Source of the DNA: an uncultured Lachnospiraceae bacterium
GTDB taxonomy: Bacteria > Bacillota > Clostridia > Lachnospirales > Lachnospiraceae
DNA: 64,000 nucleotides
Direction: 5' to 3'
Assembly (NCBI GenBank): GCA_910587765.1
Contig: CAJUNR010000011.1
Span: forward strand, 47,439 to 111,438
A model generated the notes under the pieces. That model searched no databases. It worked only from the letters and a program-made list of their open reading frames with translations, and was not told the DNA's origin. The position numbers were made by a program, and so were the translations under genes. Below are positions 1-9,813 of the stretch, piece by piece (position 1 is the stretch's first letter; each line of letters opens with the position of its first letter).

Positions 1-2
1 AG

Positions 3-845
3 CGGCAGAAGCTTCTGGACCGGGTGGAGGCGCTCGCGGCAGGGCAACAGGAGGAGCAAAGCTGCGCAGAGCATCTGCATCTGGGAAACAAGAGGATGGC
101 CGAAGCGGTCGATCATCTGGGCGAGGGGCTGAGAAACGCGCTTCAGGAGCAGATGAAGAGCGAGCGGATGAAAGCGGATCTGATCACCAACGTGTCTCAT
201 GACTTGAAGACGCCCCTGACGTCGATCATTAATTATGTCGACCTGATGAAGAAAGAAGAGATCGGCAACCCGAAGGCCAGGGAATATCTGGAGGTTCTGG
301 AGCAGAAGGCGCAGCGCCTGAAGCAGTTGACGGAGGATCTGGTGGAGGCTTCCCGCGCAAGCTCCGGAAACGTTGTGCTGGAGATTGAAAAAATTGATCT
401 GAGAGAGCTGCTGATGCAGACCGGCGGAGAATTTGAGGAACGCTTTGCCGCAAGGGGGCTGACGCTGATTGCCGACTATCCGCAGGAGCCGCTGTATGTG
501 GAGGCGGACGGCAGGAAACTGTGGAGAATTATCGAAAATCTGCACCGCAATGTGGAAAAATACGCGCTGCCGCAGACCCGGGTTTATCTGGAACTGAAGG
601 CGGAGGGGGACCGGGCGCTCATGTCGATGAAGAACATCTCGGAACAGCCGCTGAATATTTCCGCAGAGGAACTGATGGAGCGTTTCACCAGAGGGGACGA
701 GTCCCGCAGCACGGAAGGCAGCGGGCTGGGACTGTCGATTGCCAGAGACCTGACGGAGCTGCAGGAGGGAACGTTTACGGTGAGCCTGGACGCAGATTTG
801 TTTAAGGTTTATCTGACCTTTCCGCTTGCAAAAAAAGAAGACTGA
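3..845 (+). CDS. Sensor histidine kinase, C-terminal part (5' end outside window)
   Basis: The reading frame is open to the left edge, so the sensor part and true start are missing. What remains is the transmitter core of a two-component kinase. The dimerisation/phosphoacceptor helix carries VSHDLKTPLTS, with the phosphorylated His about 59 residues after a GTG at position 24. It is followed by an ATPase domain with an N-box (NLHRNVEKYA) and a G-box (GSGLGLSIA). It should autophosphorylate and pass phosphate to a response regulator, which is probably encoded just upstream, outside the window. The asparagine of the N-box is kept, so the kinase looks active. The ligand cannot be inferred. Confidence 0.93.
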   Translation, partial: RQKLLDRVEALAAGQQEEQSCAEHLHLGNKRMAEAVDHLGEGLRNALQEQMKSERMKADLITNVSHDLKTPLTSIINYVDLMKKEEIGNPKAREYLEVLEQKAQRLKQLTEDLVEASRASSGNVVLEIEKIDLRELLMQTGGEFEERFAARGLTLIADYPQEPLYVEADGRKLWRIIENLHRNVEKYALPQTRVYLELKAEGDRALMSMKNISEQPLNISAEELMERFTRGDESRSTEGSGLGLSIARDLTELQEGTFTVSLDADLFKVYLTFPLAKKED

Positions 846-874
846 GGTTTCCGGAAAAAAGTTGCGTAAAGACA

Positions 875-914
875 TTGAAAAAGAGGCCGTTCAATTGTAT
901 AATCGTATACAATT
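875..914 (+). promoter_or_regulatory. Promoter with GntR-type palindromic operator for the aconitase-family gene
   Basis: A -35 TTGAAA (875-880) and -10 TATAAT (898-903) are separated by 17 bases. The -10 is embedded in an inverted repeat, AATTGTATA at 893-901 and TATACAATT at 906-914. TTGTATAC-like half sites are typical of GntR/FadR-family operators, so repression by such a protein is a reasonable inference. No regulator gene is adjacent. Confidence 0.75.
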
Positions 915-944
915 AGTAAATACATATGCAGTTTGGAGGTATCT

Positions 945-3230
945 ATGATTGAATTATACAACGGCGGAGCTTATGTGCTGAATGGCAAGGAGATCGTGGC
1001 GGATACGGCGGAGGCTTCCGCGGTGCTGGCCGGGAAGATGGCGGAGGTTCCCTCCCGGGAGGAGGCCCGCAGGCAGACGATTGCGTACGGGATTCTCAGG
1101 GAGCATAATACATCGGGAGACATGGAAAAACTCCGGATCCGGTTTGACAAACTGACGTCACACGACATCACTTACGTCGGGATTATCCAGACGGCGAGAG
1201 CCTCGGGACTTACAAAATTTCCGGTGCCCTACGTGCTGACCAACTGTCATAACAGCCTGTGCGCGGTGGGCGGTACGATCAATGAGGACGATCATATGTT
1301 CGGGCTGACCTGCGCGAAGAAGTACGGCGGCGTCTATGTGCCCCCGCATCAGGCGGTGATTCATCAGTACGCCAGGGAGATGCTCGCCGGCGGCGGAGAG
1401 ATGATTCTTGGTTCGGACAGCCATACCCGTTACGGAGCGCTGGGTACCATGGCGATGGGAGAAGGCGGTCCGGAACTGGTGAAGCAGCTTCTGAATCAGA
1501 CTTACGACATTTCAATGCCGGGAGTTGTCGGCGTGTATCTGACCGGCGAGCCGGTGCGCGGGGTAGGTCCCCAGGACGTGGCTCTGGCGATTATCCGCGC
1601 GGTCTTCGACTGCGGTTATGTGAACAACAAGGTGATGGAGTTTATCGGCGACGGCGTGTCGCGCCTGAGCGCGGATTTTAGAATCGGTATCGACGTGATG
1701 ACGACGGAGACGACCTGCCTTTCCTCTATCTGGAAAACGGATGAGACGATCCGCGAATTTTATGAGATTCATGGACGGGAGGAAGCGTACAGGGAACTGA
1801 ATCCGGGAGCCGTGGCTTATTATGACGGTATGATCGTGGTCGACCTGAGCAGCATCCGGCCGATGATCGCCATGCCCTTCCATCCGAGCAACGCTTACAC
1901 GATTGAAGAACTGAACGCGAACCTCATGGACATTCTGGCAGACTGCGAGGCGCGCGCGTGTGTGAGTCTGGGCGAACAATCCGGATTTTCGCTCAGAAAC
2001 AAGGTGCGGGACGGAAAACTTTATGTAGACCAGGGAATTATCGCCGGATGTGCCGGCGGCGGCTTTGAAAATATCTGTGCGGCGGCGGATATTCTGGACG
2101 GGAAGAGCATCGGAGCCGACGAATTTACTCTCAGCGTTTACCCGGCTTCCATGCCGGTCTATATGGAACTGGTGAAGAACGGTTCCGCCGCCATGCTGAT
2201 GCAGACCGGCGCCGTGCTGAAGACGGCGTTCTGCGGTCCCTGTTTCGGAGCGGGAGATACGCCGTCCAACAACGGCTTCAGCATCCGCCATTCCACGAGG
2301 AATTTCCCCAACCGGGAAGGCTCCAAACTCCAGAACGGGCAGATCGCGTCCGTGGCGCTGATGGACGCCCGTTCCATCGCGGCGACGGCGGCCAACAAAG
2401 GATATCTGACGGCGGCGACGGAACTGGATACGCAGTACCGCAATCCCAAATATGTTTTCGACCGCCGCATTTATGAGAACCGTGTCTATGACAGCAAAGG
2501 AACGGCGGATCCGGAGGTGGAGATTCATTTCGGACCCAATATCAAGGACTGGCCGGCCATGAGCGCTCTTCCGGAGCACCTGATTCTCAAAGTCGTGTCG
2601 GAGATTCACGATCCGGTGACCACGACGGACGAGCTGATTCCGTCCGGGGAGACGTCCTCCTACCGCTCCAATCCGCTGGGGCTGGCGGAGTTTACGCTTT
2701 CCAGAAAGGATCCGGAGTATGTGGGGAAGGCGAAGGCTGTCCAGGCGGCTCAGAAGGCGGTTGTCGCCGGAGAAAATCCGGTCGAGGCCGTACCGGAACT
2801 GAAGCCGGTCTTCGAGGCGGTTCACACCGTGTATCCGCATGTGGACAGGACCAATACGGGAATCGGAAGCACGATTTTTGCCGTGAAGCCGGGAGACGGT
2901 TCCGCCAGAGAGCAGGCGGCCTCCTGTCAGAAGGTTCTGGGCGGCTGGGCGAACATCGCCAACGGCTACGCGACAAAGCGTTACCGCTCCAATCTGATCA
3001 ACTGGGGAATGCTCCCCTTCCTGATTGAGGAAGGCGAACTTCCCTTTACGAACGGGGATTATCTGTTCATTCCGGACATTGCCCGGGCGGTGAAAGAGGG
3101 CGTGTCGGAGGTGAAAGCCTTTGTGGCCGGAGACGGCCTGAAGGAATTTACCCTGCGGCTGGGAGAGATGACGACAGACGAGCGTGAGATCATTCTGAAA
3201 GGCTGTCTGATCAACTATAACCGGGTATAA
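945..3230 (+). CDS. Aconitase-family hydratase (YbhJ-like)
   Basis: A 761-residue protein of the aconitase superfamily, which dehydrates and rehydrates hydroxy-tricarboxylic acids on a [4Fe-4S] cluster. Family signatures are [13 protein letters not shown] with a following MAMGEGG, and [15 protein letters not shown], whose two cysteines (CGPC) are cluster ligands; NCHNSLC may give further ligands. The length fits the YbhJ-like hydratase group (about 750) better than AcnA (about 890). The ATG at 945 is chosen because GGAGG lies at 935-939; an in-frame TTG at 933 overlaps that ribosome site. It is a single-gene unit with its own promoter and terminator. Substrate is uncertain: citrate/isocitrate or a related acid. 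Confidence 0.85.
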   Translation: MIELYNGGAYVLNGKEIVADTAEASAVLAGKMAEVPSREEARRQTIAYGILREHNTSGDMEKLRIRFDKLTSHDITYVGIIQTARASGLTKFPVPYVLTNCHNSLCAVGGTINEDDHMFGLTCAKKYGGVYVPPHQAVIHQYAREMLAGGGEMILGSDSHTRYGALGTMAMGEGGPELVKQLLNQTYDISMPGVVGVYLTGEPVRGVGPQDVALAIIRAVFDCGYVNNKVMEFIGDGVSRLSADFRIGIDVMTTETTCLSSIWKTDETIREFYEIHGREEAYRELNPGAVAYYDGMIVVDLSSIRPMIAMPFHPSNAYTIEELNANLMDILADCEARACVSLGEQSGFSLRNKVRDGKLYVDQGIIAGCAGGGFENICAAADILDGKSIGADEFTLSVYPASMPVYMELVKNGSAAMLMQTGAVLKTAFCGPCFGAGDTPSNNGFSIRHSTRNFPNREGSKLQNGQIASVALMDARSIAATAANKGYLTAATELDTQYRNPKYVFDRRIYENRVYDSKGTADPEVEIHFGPNIKDWPAMSALPEHLILKVVSEIHDPVTTTDELIPSGETSSYRSNPLGLAEFTLSRKDPEYVGKAKAVQAAQKAVVAGENPVEAVPELKPVFEAVHTVYPHVDRTNTGIGSTIFAVKPGDGSAREQAASCQKVLGGWANIANGYATKRYRSNLINWGMLPFLIEEGELPFTNGDYLFIPDIARAVKEGVSEVKAFVAGDGLKEFTLRLGEMTTDEREIILKGCLINYNRV

Positions 3231-3242
3231 GCCCGGACACAG

Positions 3243-3290
3243 AGCAGGCAGGCGACTCCTCCCGGGAGCGCCTGCCTGCTGCGTTTTGTC
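3243..3290. terminator. Rho-independent terminator
   Basis: A 12-bp perfect stem (AGCAGGCAGGCG at 3243-3254 with its complement at 3269-3280), followed by GCGTTTTGTCTT. It lies between convergent genes and directly abuts the stop of the kinase gene on the other strand, so it may serve both. Confidence 0.85.
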
Positions 3291-4727
3291 TTATTCCGTG
3301 GGTTCTTCGGTATCCGCCCTGCTGAGAGAGAAGATAAATTCCGTGCCTACGCCCTCGGTGCTGATCACATTGATATTTTCGTTGTGGAGCTGGATGATTT
3401 CTTTTACGATCGCCAGCCCCAGTCCGGTTCCTTTCTTGTCCCGGCCCCGGGAGATATCCGTCTTATAGAAACGTTCCCATATCTTTTTCAGGCTGTCTTT
3501 GGGGATGCCGGCCCCGGTGTCGCGGACCGATACGAACAGCTTCTCATATTTAAGCGTCGTCTCAACGGTGATCGTCGAGTCGGGCGGACTGAATTTGATG
3601 GCGTTGTCGATCAGGTTGTAAAGTACCTGCTGGATTTTTCCCATATCGGCATAGACGTAGGATTCCCAGTCCGTGAAAAGCAGCTCAATGGAGATATGAC
3701 GGGAAGTACAGGTTCCCTCGAAGGTGGCCGCCGTGTTCTTGATGATGGTGTTGATGTCGAAGCGGGTTTTGCACAGGCGGTTCTGCTTCGGATCCATGGA
3801 ATTGAGCGTCAAAAGCCCGCTGGTCAGCTTGGTCAGCCGTTCCGTCTCCCGAAGGACGATGTTCAGATATTTTTCCTGCATCTCGGACGGGATCGTGCCG
3901 TCGAGCATCGCTTCGATATAACCCTTGATGGAGGTCAGAGGGGAACGGAAATCATGGGAAATGTTGGAAATCAGCTTTCGCTGGTCTTCCTCCTGATCTT
4001 TCAGGGATTCCGCCATAAAATCCATGGTGTCCGCCAGAAATCCCAGCTCGTCCTCGCGGTTCATGTGGATGGGAACACTGTAGTTGCCGAGCGCGTATTC
4101 TCCGGCTCCTCTGCGGATCCGGCGTATGGGCAGGATGATCATCAGCCAGTTGGCCGCCGCAAAGAGAAAGGCGAGTCCCAGAAGGAGGATCATGGTGATG
4201 TAGAAAGAGATCAGGTATCCTTCCTTTTCTCTGACGATGACCGACATGGGAGTGTGGATGGCGATATAGCCCCGCACATGGTAATTATGGGAGACGGGGA
4301 TCAGGACGCTCAGCGTCTGTTCGGAGAACATGCCGAAGAAATCTTCGGTCATGTAATATTTGCCGCCGGGGAGCACGGAGTTGAATTCCGGTATGACCCG
4401 GCGTTCCTGCACAGTCCCGGAATCGCCGGAGTCCAGAATCAGTTCCCCGTCCCGGCTGATCAGCCAGATCCGCGCGTTCAGGTAAGTGTCCAGGGAGGCC
4501 AGATGCGAGCGGATGGCAGAGAGCGTATTGCGGTTTTCCTGCTCCTCGAAATAGTTGACTACATACTGATCGGACAGGTAGATTCCTTCCTGATAGAAGG
4601 AAGAGGATTTCGCGGATACGGCGTTCTCCATCATCAGCCGGGAGGTGACGGTGGAGATGCACAGAAAGCAGCAGAGTCCGAAGACCAGGAAGGAGAGGAA
4701 ATATTTGAGGTTCAGAGAGATGCGCAT
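3291..4727 (-). CDS. Membrane sensor histidine kinase
   Basis: 478 residues. The layout is a first membrane segment (about 9-28), an extracytoplasmic sensor region (about 30-170), a second membrane segment (about 172-199), a HAMP linker (about 200-250), a HisKA domain with SNISHDFRSPLTS (His258) and an ATPase domain with NLIDNAIKFS, DTGAGIP and GTGLGLAIV. All catalytic boxes are intact. Its start codon shares one base with the stop of the upstream response regulator gene (TAATG), which implies translational coupling and a cognate pair. The general architecture resembles cell-envelope kinases of Firmicutes; the stimulus is unknown. Confidence 0.93.
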   Translation of the reverse strand: MRISLNLKYFLSFLVFGLCCFLCISTVTSRLMMENAVSAKSSSFYQEGIYLSDQYVVNYFEEQENRNTLSAIRSHLASLDTYLNARIWLISRDGELILDSGDSGTVQERRVIPEFNSVLPGGKYYMTEDFFGMFSEQTLSVLIPVSHNYHVRGYIAIHTPMSVIVREKEGYLISFYITMILLLGLAFLFAAANWLMIILPIRRIRRGAGEYALGNYSVPIHMNREDELGFLADTMDFMAESLKDQEEDQRKLISNISHDFRSPLTSIKGYIEAMLDGTIPSEMQEKYLNIVLRETERLTKLTSGLLTLNSMDPKQNRLCKTRFDINTIIKNTAATFEGTCTSRHISIELLFTDWESYVYADMGKIQQVLYNLIDNAIKFSPPDSTITVETTLKYEKLFVSVRDTGAGIPKDSLKKIWERFYKTDISRGRDKKGTGLGLAIVKEIIQLHNENINVISTEGVGTEFIFSLSRADTEEPTE

Positions 4728-5422
4728 TATTTCACCTCGAACTTGTAGCCGATTCCCCAGACCGTCGCCAGCCGCCAGGCTTCGTGATCCTTGATCTTTT
4801 CCCGCAGCCTTTTGATGTGCACGTCGACCGTGCGGGTGTCTCCGATGTATTCATAGCCCCAGATATGGTCCAGAAGCTGCTCTCTTGTGAATACCTGATT
4901 CGGAGAGGAGGCGAGAAAATAGAGAAGCTCCAGTTCCTTGGGCGGCATATCCACGGTTTTGTCCCGGTAAACGACAGAGTAGTTGCTCTGGTTGATGATC
5001 AGATCCGGGTACTGTACCACTTTGGAGGCCGGAGCGCTGTCTGTTCTGGCCGGCTGGAACCGGCGCAGCACGGCCTTCACTCTCGCGACCAGTTCCTTGG
5101 AATCAAAGGGCTTGATCATGTAGTCGTCTGCTCCCAGTTCCAGTCCCAGGACCTTGTCAAAGACTTCTCCCTTGGCGGAAAGCATAATGATCGGGACGTC
5201 GGAGCGGGAGCGGATATCCCGGCAGACCTGATAGCCGTCGATGCCCGGAAGCATCAGATCGAGAAGGATCAGATTCGGCCGGAACGTATTGAATACCTGC
5301 AGCGCCTGTTCTCCGTCTTCCACGATCTGTACCTCATAAAATTCCTTGGTCAGATAGAGGGAGATCAGTTCGGCAATATTTGCATCATCGTCTACGATGA
5401 GTATTTTCTGCTTGGATGGCAT
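4727..5422 (-). CDS. OmpR-family response regulator
   Basis: 231 residues. The N-terminal receiver has the acidic triad in LIVDDD, the phosphorylatable Asp55 in LILLDLMLPG and the conserved lysine in MIKPFDS. The C-terminal half is a winged-helix DNA-binding domain ending RTVDVHIKRLREK...GIGYKFE. The ATG at 5422 is preferred over an upstream in-frame start because AAGGAG sits 6-7 bases before it. It is the cognate partner of the overlapping kinase gene. It follows mutS2 after 16 bases, so the three may be co-transcribed. Target genes are not evident. Confidence 0.94.
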   Translation of the reverse strand: MPSKQKILIVDDDANIAELISLYLTKEFYEVQIVEDGEQALQVFNTFRPNLILLDLMLPGIDGYQVCRDIRSRSDVPIIMLSAKGEVFDKVLGLELGADDYMIKPFDSKELVARVKAVLRRFQPARTDSAPASKVVQYPDLIINQSNYSVVYRDKTVDMPPKELELLYFLASSPNQVFTREQLLDHIWGYEYIGDTRTVDVHIKRLREKIKDHEAWRLATVWGIGYKFEVK

Positions 5423-5438
5423 GGAAATCTCCTTTGTG

Positions 5439-7811
5439 TCATTTAAATTCGGCAATCGTAACGCCCGCGTCTCCCTCGCCCAGGGAGCCGAGGCGGAAGG
5501 TCTTGATATATTTGCAGCGTTTTAAATGCTGCTGGACCGCGTTTCTCAGAGCGCCCGTGCCCTTGCCGTGTACGATGCGTACGGCCGGCACATGGGCGAG
5601 ATAGGCGTCGTCCAGGTACTTGTCCAGATGAGCGACGGCTTCGTCCACCGTCATGCCGATCAGATTGATCTCGGTGCTGACGAGGGCGGACTTGGACATT
5701 TTGATCTTTCCGCTTCCGCCCGCCGATCCTTTGGTCTGAAACGGTTCTGCCTCTCCCAGATATTCCAGATCGTCCACACGAACCTGAGAGCGCAGTATCC
5801 CCATCTGCACGAACAGATCGCCTTTGGCGTTGGGAAGGGTGCTGACCGTACCTTCCAGATTCAGGCTCAGCACTTTGACCCGGTCTCCGATGTGCAGAGC
5901 GCCCGCCCGGACCTTTTTCTTCGGTTTCTGCACGGAAGGCTGCATGCCGGTTTCCGTGGATTTGATCTTTTCCCTAAGACGCGCCCGCTCGGCTTCCATT
6001 TCTTTGGCGGAGATGCCCTCGCGGCCGAATTTATGGAAATTTTTCATCGTTTCGTCGGCGTACTCCTTTGCCTCGCGCAGGATGGCGTTGGCCTTCTCGT
6101 TGGCTTCCCTGAGAATTTTCTCTTTCTGGTCGTCCATGCGGTCCTGCTTTTTCTGGAGGGCGTTGCGCAGTTTGCGGATTTCTTCCTTATAGCGGGCAAT
6201 ATCCGCCTGTTCCCGCTCCAGCGTGACCCGGCTGTTCTCCAGCTCGGTGATCATGTCCTCAAAGCTTTCGTCCTGCGCGCTGATCTGCTTCTTCGCTTCT
6301 TCGATCAGATATTCCGGAAGCCCCAGCTTTTGAGAGATGGCGAACGCGTTACTCTTGCCGGGAACGCCGATCAGCAGGCGGTAGGTAGGCCGCAGGGATT
6401 CCACGTTAAATTCACAGCAGGCATTCTCCACGCCGTCGGTGGAAAGCGCATAGACTTTCAGCTCGCTGTAATGGGTGGTCGCCATCGTGCGGATTCCCTG
6501 ACGGTGCAGATGGTCCAGAATCGAGATGGCCAGAGCCGCGCCTTCGGTAGGATCGGTACCGGCTCCCAGTTCATCGAAGAGGACCAGTGAATGAAGGGTG
6601 GCCTCCTGCAGGATGGAGACGATGTTGCTCATATGAGAGGAGAACGTACTGAGGCTCTGCTCGATACTCTGTTCGTCCCCGATGTCCGCGAAGATATTGT
6701 CGAATACGGCAAGCTCGGAGCGCTCAAAGGCCGGGATATGGAGCCCGGCCTGTCCCATGAGGGTAAAAAGCCCCACTGTTTTCAGAGAGACGGTCTTACC
6801 TCCGGTGTTGGGTCCGGTAACGATCAGCAGATCAAAATCATCTCCCAGGCGGATGCTGACCGGAACGACTTTCTTCGCGTCCAGCAGGGGGTGACGGCCG
6901 TCCTTAATGCGGATCCGCCCCTTGTCGTTGAAGACCGGTCTGGAGGCGTCCATGTCTCTGGCCAGCGCGGCTTTGGCGAAGATAAAATCCAGGCGGACCA
7001 GCAGTTCGTAATCTTCGGCGATCAGTTCCATGGACTGGGCCGCGGTTTCGCTTAATGTGGCCAGTACTTTTTCGATCTCGCGCTGTTCTTTGATCTGAAG
7101 CTCCTTGTATTCGTTGTTGAGACGGATGACGGCCATCGGTTCTACAAATAAAGTGGCGCCGGTGGAACTCTGGTCGTGGATCATCCCCGGCACCTGACCT
7201 CGGTATTCCGCCTTTACGGGAAGGCAGTAGCGCCCGTCCCGCATGGTGACAACCGCGTCCTGCAGATAGGTGCGCGCGGAACCGTTCACCATCGAATTGA
7301 GGGTGCTGTGCACCTTGTCGTCCATCTGACGCATGGCGCGGCGAATCTGCAGAAGAGCGCCGCTGGCGTCGTCCGCCATGGCGTCGTCCGCGAGGATGCA
7401 GCGCCGGATTTCGCGGGCAAGGGGAACAACGGGTTCGAGCAGTTGGAAAGATTCCTCAAGGGAGTCTTTTGCCGTATCGTCCGTCTCTCTTTGTCCGTAC
7501 TGTTTTATTTTTCCGGCGGTCTCCAGAAGAGACATGATCTGTAAGAGCTCGCCCATGCCGAGCACGCCGCCGATCTCCAGACGTTTTACCGATCCGCGGA
7601 TATCCCGGATTCCGCCGAAAGACGGGCTGCCTTTGAGCAGGATCCGCTGAAGAGCGTCGGCCGTCTCCGTCTGCGCCTGCCGGATTTCCGAGAGAGAATC
7701 CGAGGGCAGAAGCTGCCTGCAGAGTTCTTTCGCTCCCGCGGAAGCCGCGTGCTCTGCCAGTATATGAATAATTTTGTCAAATTCCAGTTTGGATAGTGCT
7801 TTCTGATTCAT
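5439..7811 (-). CDS. mutS2: MutS2-family ATPase/ribosome-rescue or anti-recombination factor
   Basis: 790 residues, the usual length. It has the MutS core and ABC-type ATPase (Walker A GPNTGGKT near residue 332, Walker B VLFDELGAGTDP), then a long coiled coil rich in E, K and R, a KOW-like segment, and a C-terminal Smr domain (LIGMTVDEAV, VRIVHGKGTGALR). MutS2 lacks the mismatch-recognition domain. It has been linked to suppression of homologous recombination and, in Bacillus, to splitting collided ribosomes; the Smr domain supplies nuclease activity in some members. It is the first gene of a likely three-gene reverse-strand unit with a two-component system. Confidence 0.95.
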   Translation of the reverse strand: MNQKALSKLEFDKIIHILAEHAASAGAKELCRQLLPSDSLSEIRQAQTETADALQRILLKGSPSFGGIRDIRGSVKRLEIGGVLGMGELLQIMSLLETAGKIKQYGQRETDDTAKDSLEESFQLLEPVVPLAREIRRCILADDAMADDASGALLQIRRAMRQMDDKVHSTLNSMVNGSARTYLQDAVVTMRDGRYCLPVKAEYRGQVPGMIHDQSSTGATLFVEPMAVIRLNNEYKELQIKEQREIEKVLATLSETAAQSMELIAEDYELLVRLDFIFAKAALARDMDASRPVFNDKGRIRIKDGRHPLLDAKKVVPVSIRLGDDFDLLIVTGPNTGGKTVSLKTVGLFTLMGQAGLHIPAFERSELAVFDNIFADIGDEQSIEQSLSTFSSHMSNIVSILQEATLHSLVLFDELGAGTDPTEGAALAISILDHLHRQGIRTMATTHYSELKVYALSTDGVENACCEFNVESLRPTYRLLIGVPGKSNAFAISQKLGLPEYLIEEAKKQISAQDESFEDMITELENSRVTLEREQADIARYKEEIRKLRNALQKKQDRMDDQKEKILREANEKANAILREAKEYADETMKNFHKFGREGISAKEMEAERARLREKIKSTETGMQPSVQKPKKKVRAGALHIGDRVKVLSLNLEGTVSTLPNAKGDLFVQMGILRSQVRVDDLEYLGEAEPFQTKGSAGGSGKIKMSKSALVSTEINLIGMTVDEAVAHLDKYLDDAYLAHVPAVRIVHGKGTGALRNAVQQHLKRCKYIKTFRLGSLGEGDAGVTIAEFK

Positions 7812-7839
7812 AAGAACCTCCTGTCGCTGTTACCTTACC

Positions 7840-7868
7840 ATCATACCGCATTTTGGCAGGATTGAAAA
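7840..7868 (-). promoter_or_regulatory. Promoter of mutS2
   Basis: On the reverse strand, TTTTCA (7863-7868) and TATGAT (7840-7845) are 17 bases apart, about 28 bases upstream of the mutS2 ATG. An AGGAGG-like ribosome site follows. Confidence 0.55.
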
Positions 7869-7910
7869 GGAGAAGTTGGTATTTTTCGGCGGCGGGTTGG
7901 CGAAGGATGC

Positions 7911-7939
7911 TTGAAAGGGAAAAACGGGAATGCTATAAT
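7911..7939 (+). promoter_or_regulatory. Promoter of the AAA-ATPase gene
   Basis: TTGAAA (7911-7916), a 17-base spacer and TATAAT (7934-7939), with an extended -10 TGC. Transcription would start near 7946, giving a 24-base leader with GGGGGA before the ATG at 7970. Confidence 0.8.
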
Positions 7940-7969
7940 TGAAAACAGAAGAGGAAAGCGGGGGACGTC

Positions 7970-9673
7970 ATGGCGAGAACGGTAGGGATCGGAATCCAGA
8001 GTTTTGAGAAGATCAGAAAGAATCATTGTTTCTATGTGGACAAAACTTACTTTATCAGGGAATGGTGGGAGAGCCAGGATGACGTAACTTTGATTACACG
8101 TCCCCGCAGGTTCGGGAAGACTCTGAATATGAATATGCTGGAGCGTTTTTTTTCCGTGAAATACAAAGGTCAGGGAGAGGTGTTTGAGGGACTGTCCATA
8201 TGGGAGGAGGAGAAGTACCGCCGGCTTCAGGGGACGTATCCGGTGATCTTTTTAAGCTTTGCGGATATCAAGGAATCTACTTTTGCGGGCGCCAGAATCA
8301 GAATGTTTCAGATTCTGGAAGAACTGTACGGGCGGTATGCGTTCCTGCCGGACAGCGGCTGTCTTGGCGAGAGGGAAAGAGAAGCTTTTGACCGGGTGTC
8401 CGTGGACATGACCGATCAGGAGGCGACCAACTGCATCAAAGCGCTGTCCCTGTACCTGACGCGTTATTACGGGAAGCAGGTAATCATTCTGCTGGACGAG
8501 TATGATACGCCGCTTCAGGAGGCGTGGGTGTACGGCTACTGGCAGGAGATGGTGGAGTTTATCCGCAGCCTGTTCAACTCCGCCTTTAAGACCAATCCGT
8601 ATCTGGAACGGGCGGTTATGACCGGAATCACCAGGGTCAGCAAGGAGTCGATCTTCTCCGATCTGAATCATCTGGAAGTTGTGACCGTCACGTCGGAAAA
8701 ATATGAGACCTGCTTTGGATTTACGGAAGAGGAAGTTTGGAATGCGCTGAAGGAATGCGGGCTGTATGAACAGAAGGAAAAAGTCAAAGACTGGTATGAT
8801 GGGTTTACTTTTGGAAATAGAAGAGATATTTACAATCCATGGTCCATTTTGAATTATCTGGATAAGGGCCGCTTTTCCGCGTACTGGGCCAACACCAGCA
8901 GTAACGGTCTGGTGGATAAAATGATCCGGGAGGGAAGCACGGATATCAAAATCATCATGGAGAATCTGTTGAAGGGAGAACACCTTTATCGGAAACTGGA
9001 TGAGCAGATTATTTTTATCCAACTGGAAGAGGACGAAAATGCCATCTGGAGCCTGCTGCTGGCGACAGGTTATCTGAAAGTGGAGAATCGGATCTGGAAC
9101 GAGGAAGAGGGAGAAGACCTGTATGAATTGTCTCTGACGAATAAGGAAGTATCTCTGATGTTCCGCAGAATGATCCGGAAATGGTTTGCGGGTTCGGCTT
9201 CTGTCTACAACGGCTTTATCAAAGCGCTGCTGGCGGGGGATGTAAAGGCTATGAATGTGTACATGAATAAAGTTGCCATGGCTACGTTCAGCTTCTTCGA
9301 CAGCGGAAAGAGGCCCTCGGAGGCTGCGGAACCGGAGCGCATTTACCATGGTTTTGTGCTGGGACTTATGGTGGAGCTGGCGGACCGTTATGTGGTCACT
9401 TCCAACCGGGAGAGCGGACTGGGAAGATATGACGTGATGATGGAGCCCCGTCATCCGGAGGATCAGGCGGTGATTCTGGAATTTAAAGTCCACGATCCGG
9501 AGGAGGAACGGACGCTGGAGGATACGGCCAGGGAAGCGCTGGCGCAGATTGAGCGGCAGAATTATGCGGCGCTTCTGGAAGCAAAAGGGCTGGGTGCGGA
9601 AAAGATCCGCAAATACGGCTTTGCCTTTGAAGGGAAAACCGTGCTGATTCGGGCGGCGGAAGCCCGGAGGTGA
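7970..9673 (+). CDS. AAA-ATPase-like / PD-(D/E)XK nuclease-fold protein (PF09820-PF08011 type)
   Basis: 567 residues. The N-terminus reads IGIQSFEKIR...FYVDKT, then a P-loop-like LITRPRRFGKT and a Walker B VIILLDEYDTPL. This is the architecture of the 'AAA-ATPase-like' family whose C-terminus carries a PD-(D/E)XK nuclease-like fold. Here the candidate nuclease residues are the Asp of GRYDVMM and the Glu/Lys of VILEFKV. The family is abundant in gut Clostridia and Bacteroidetes and its role is not established. It is monocistronic, with its own promoter and terminator. A paralogue lies at 52621-54195. Base composition matches the neighbours, so no recent transfer is evident. Confidence 0.88.
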   Translation: MARTVGIGIQSFEKIRKNHCFYVDKTYFIREWWESQDDVTLITRPRRFGKTLNMNMLERFFSVKYKGQGEVFEGLSIWEEEKYRRLQGTYPVIFLSFADIKESTFAGARIRMFQILEELYGRYAFLPDSGCLGEREREAFDRVSVDMTDQEATNCIKALSLYLTRYYGKQVIILLDEYDTPLQEAWVYGYWQEMVEFIRSLFNSAFKTNPYLERAVMTGITRVSKESIFSDLNHLEVVTVTSEKYETCFGFTEEEVWNALKECGLYEQKEKVKDWYDGFTFGNRRDIYNPWSILNYLDKGRFSAYWANTSSNGLVDKMIREGSTDIKIIMENLLKGEHLYRKLDEQIIFIQLEEDENAIWSLLLATGYLKVENRIWNEEEGEDLYELSLTNKEVSLMFRRMIRKWFAGSASVYNGFIKALLAGDVKAMNVYMNKVAMATFSFFDSGKRPSEAAEPERIYHGFVLGLMVELADRYVVTSNRESGLGRYDVMMEPRHPEDQAVILEFKVHDPEEERTLEDTAREALAQIERQNYAALLEAKGLGAEKIRKYGFAFEGKTVLIRAAEARR

Positions 9674-9704
9674 GTCCAATCATATATTTCTGGTATTGAT
9701 TCAA

Positions 9705-9737
9705 AACCGGAAGCCGAAAAAGCATCGGCTTCCGGTT
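9705..9737 (-). terminator. Hairpin terminator between convergent genes
   Basis: Perfect 13-bp stem (9705-9717 with 9725-9737) and a 7-base loop. Read on the reverse strand it is followed by TTTTGAATC, so it best fits the DUF4097 gene, but it also lies 31 bases after the AAA gene. Confidence 0.7.
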
Positions 9738-9813
9738 GTCTGCGCAGGGAAATTTACTGCTTCGCGGCACGCGGGCGTTCAAATAAAACGATGCGAAAAT
9801 CCTCGTCCCGGAA

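Noticed and set aside
24..845. GTG at 24 as the true start of the first kinase gene
   Set aside because: The frame continues open to the left edge without a stop and a kinase needs an upstream sensor and dimerisation part.
1512..2840. A 442-codon reverse open frame within the aconitase-family gene
   Set aside because: It is the antisense shadow of a well-supported gene in GC-rich DNA; the protein is rich in His/Arg/Gly with no motif, and there is no ribosome site.
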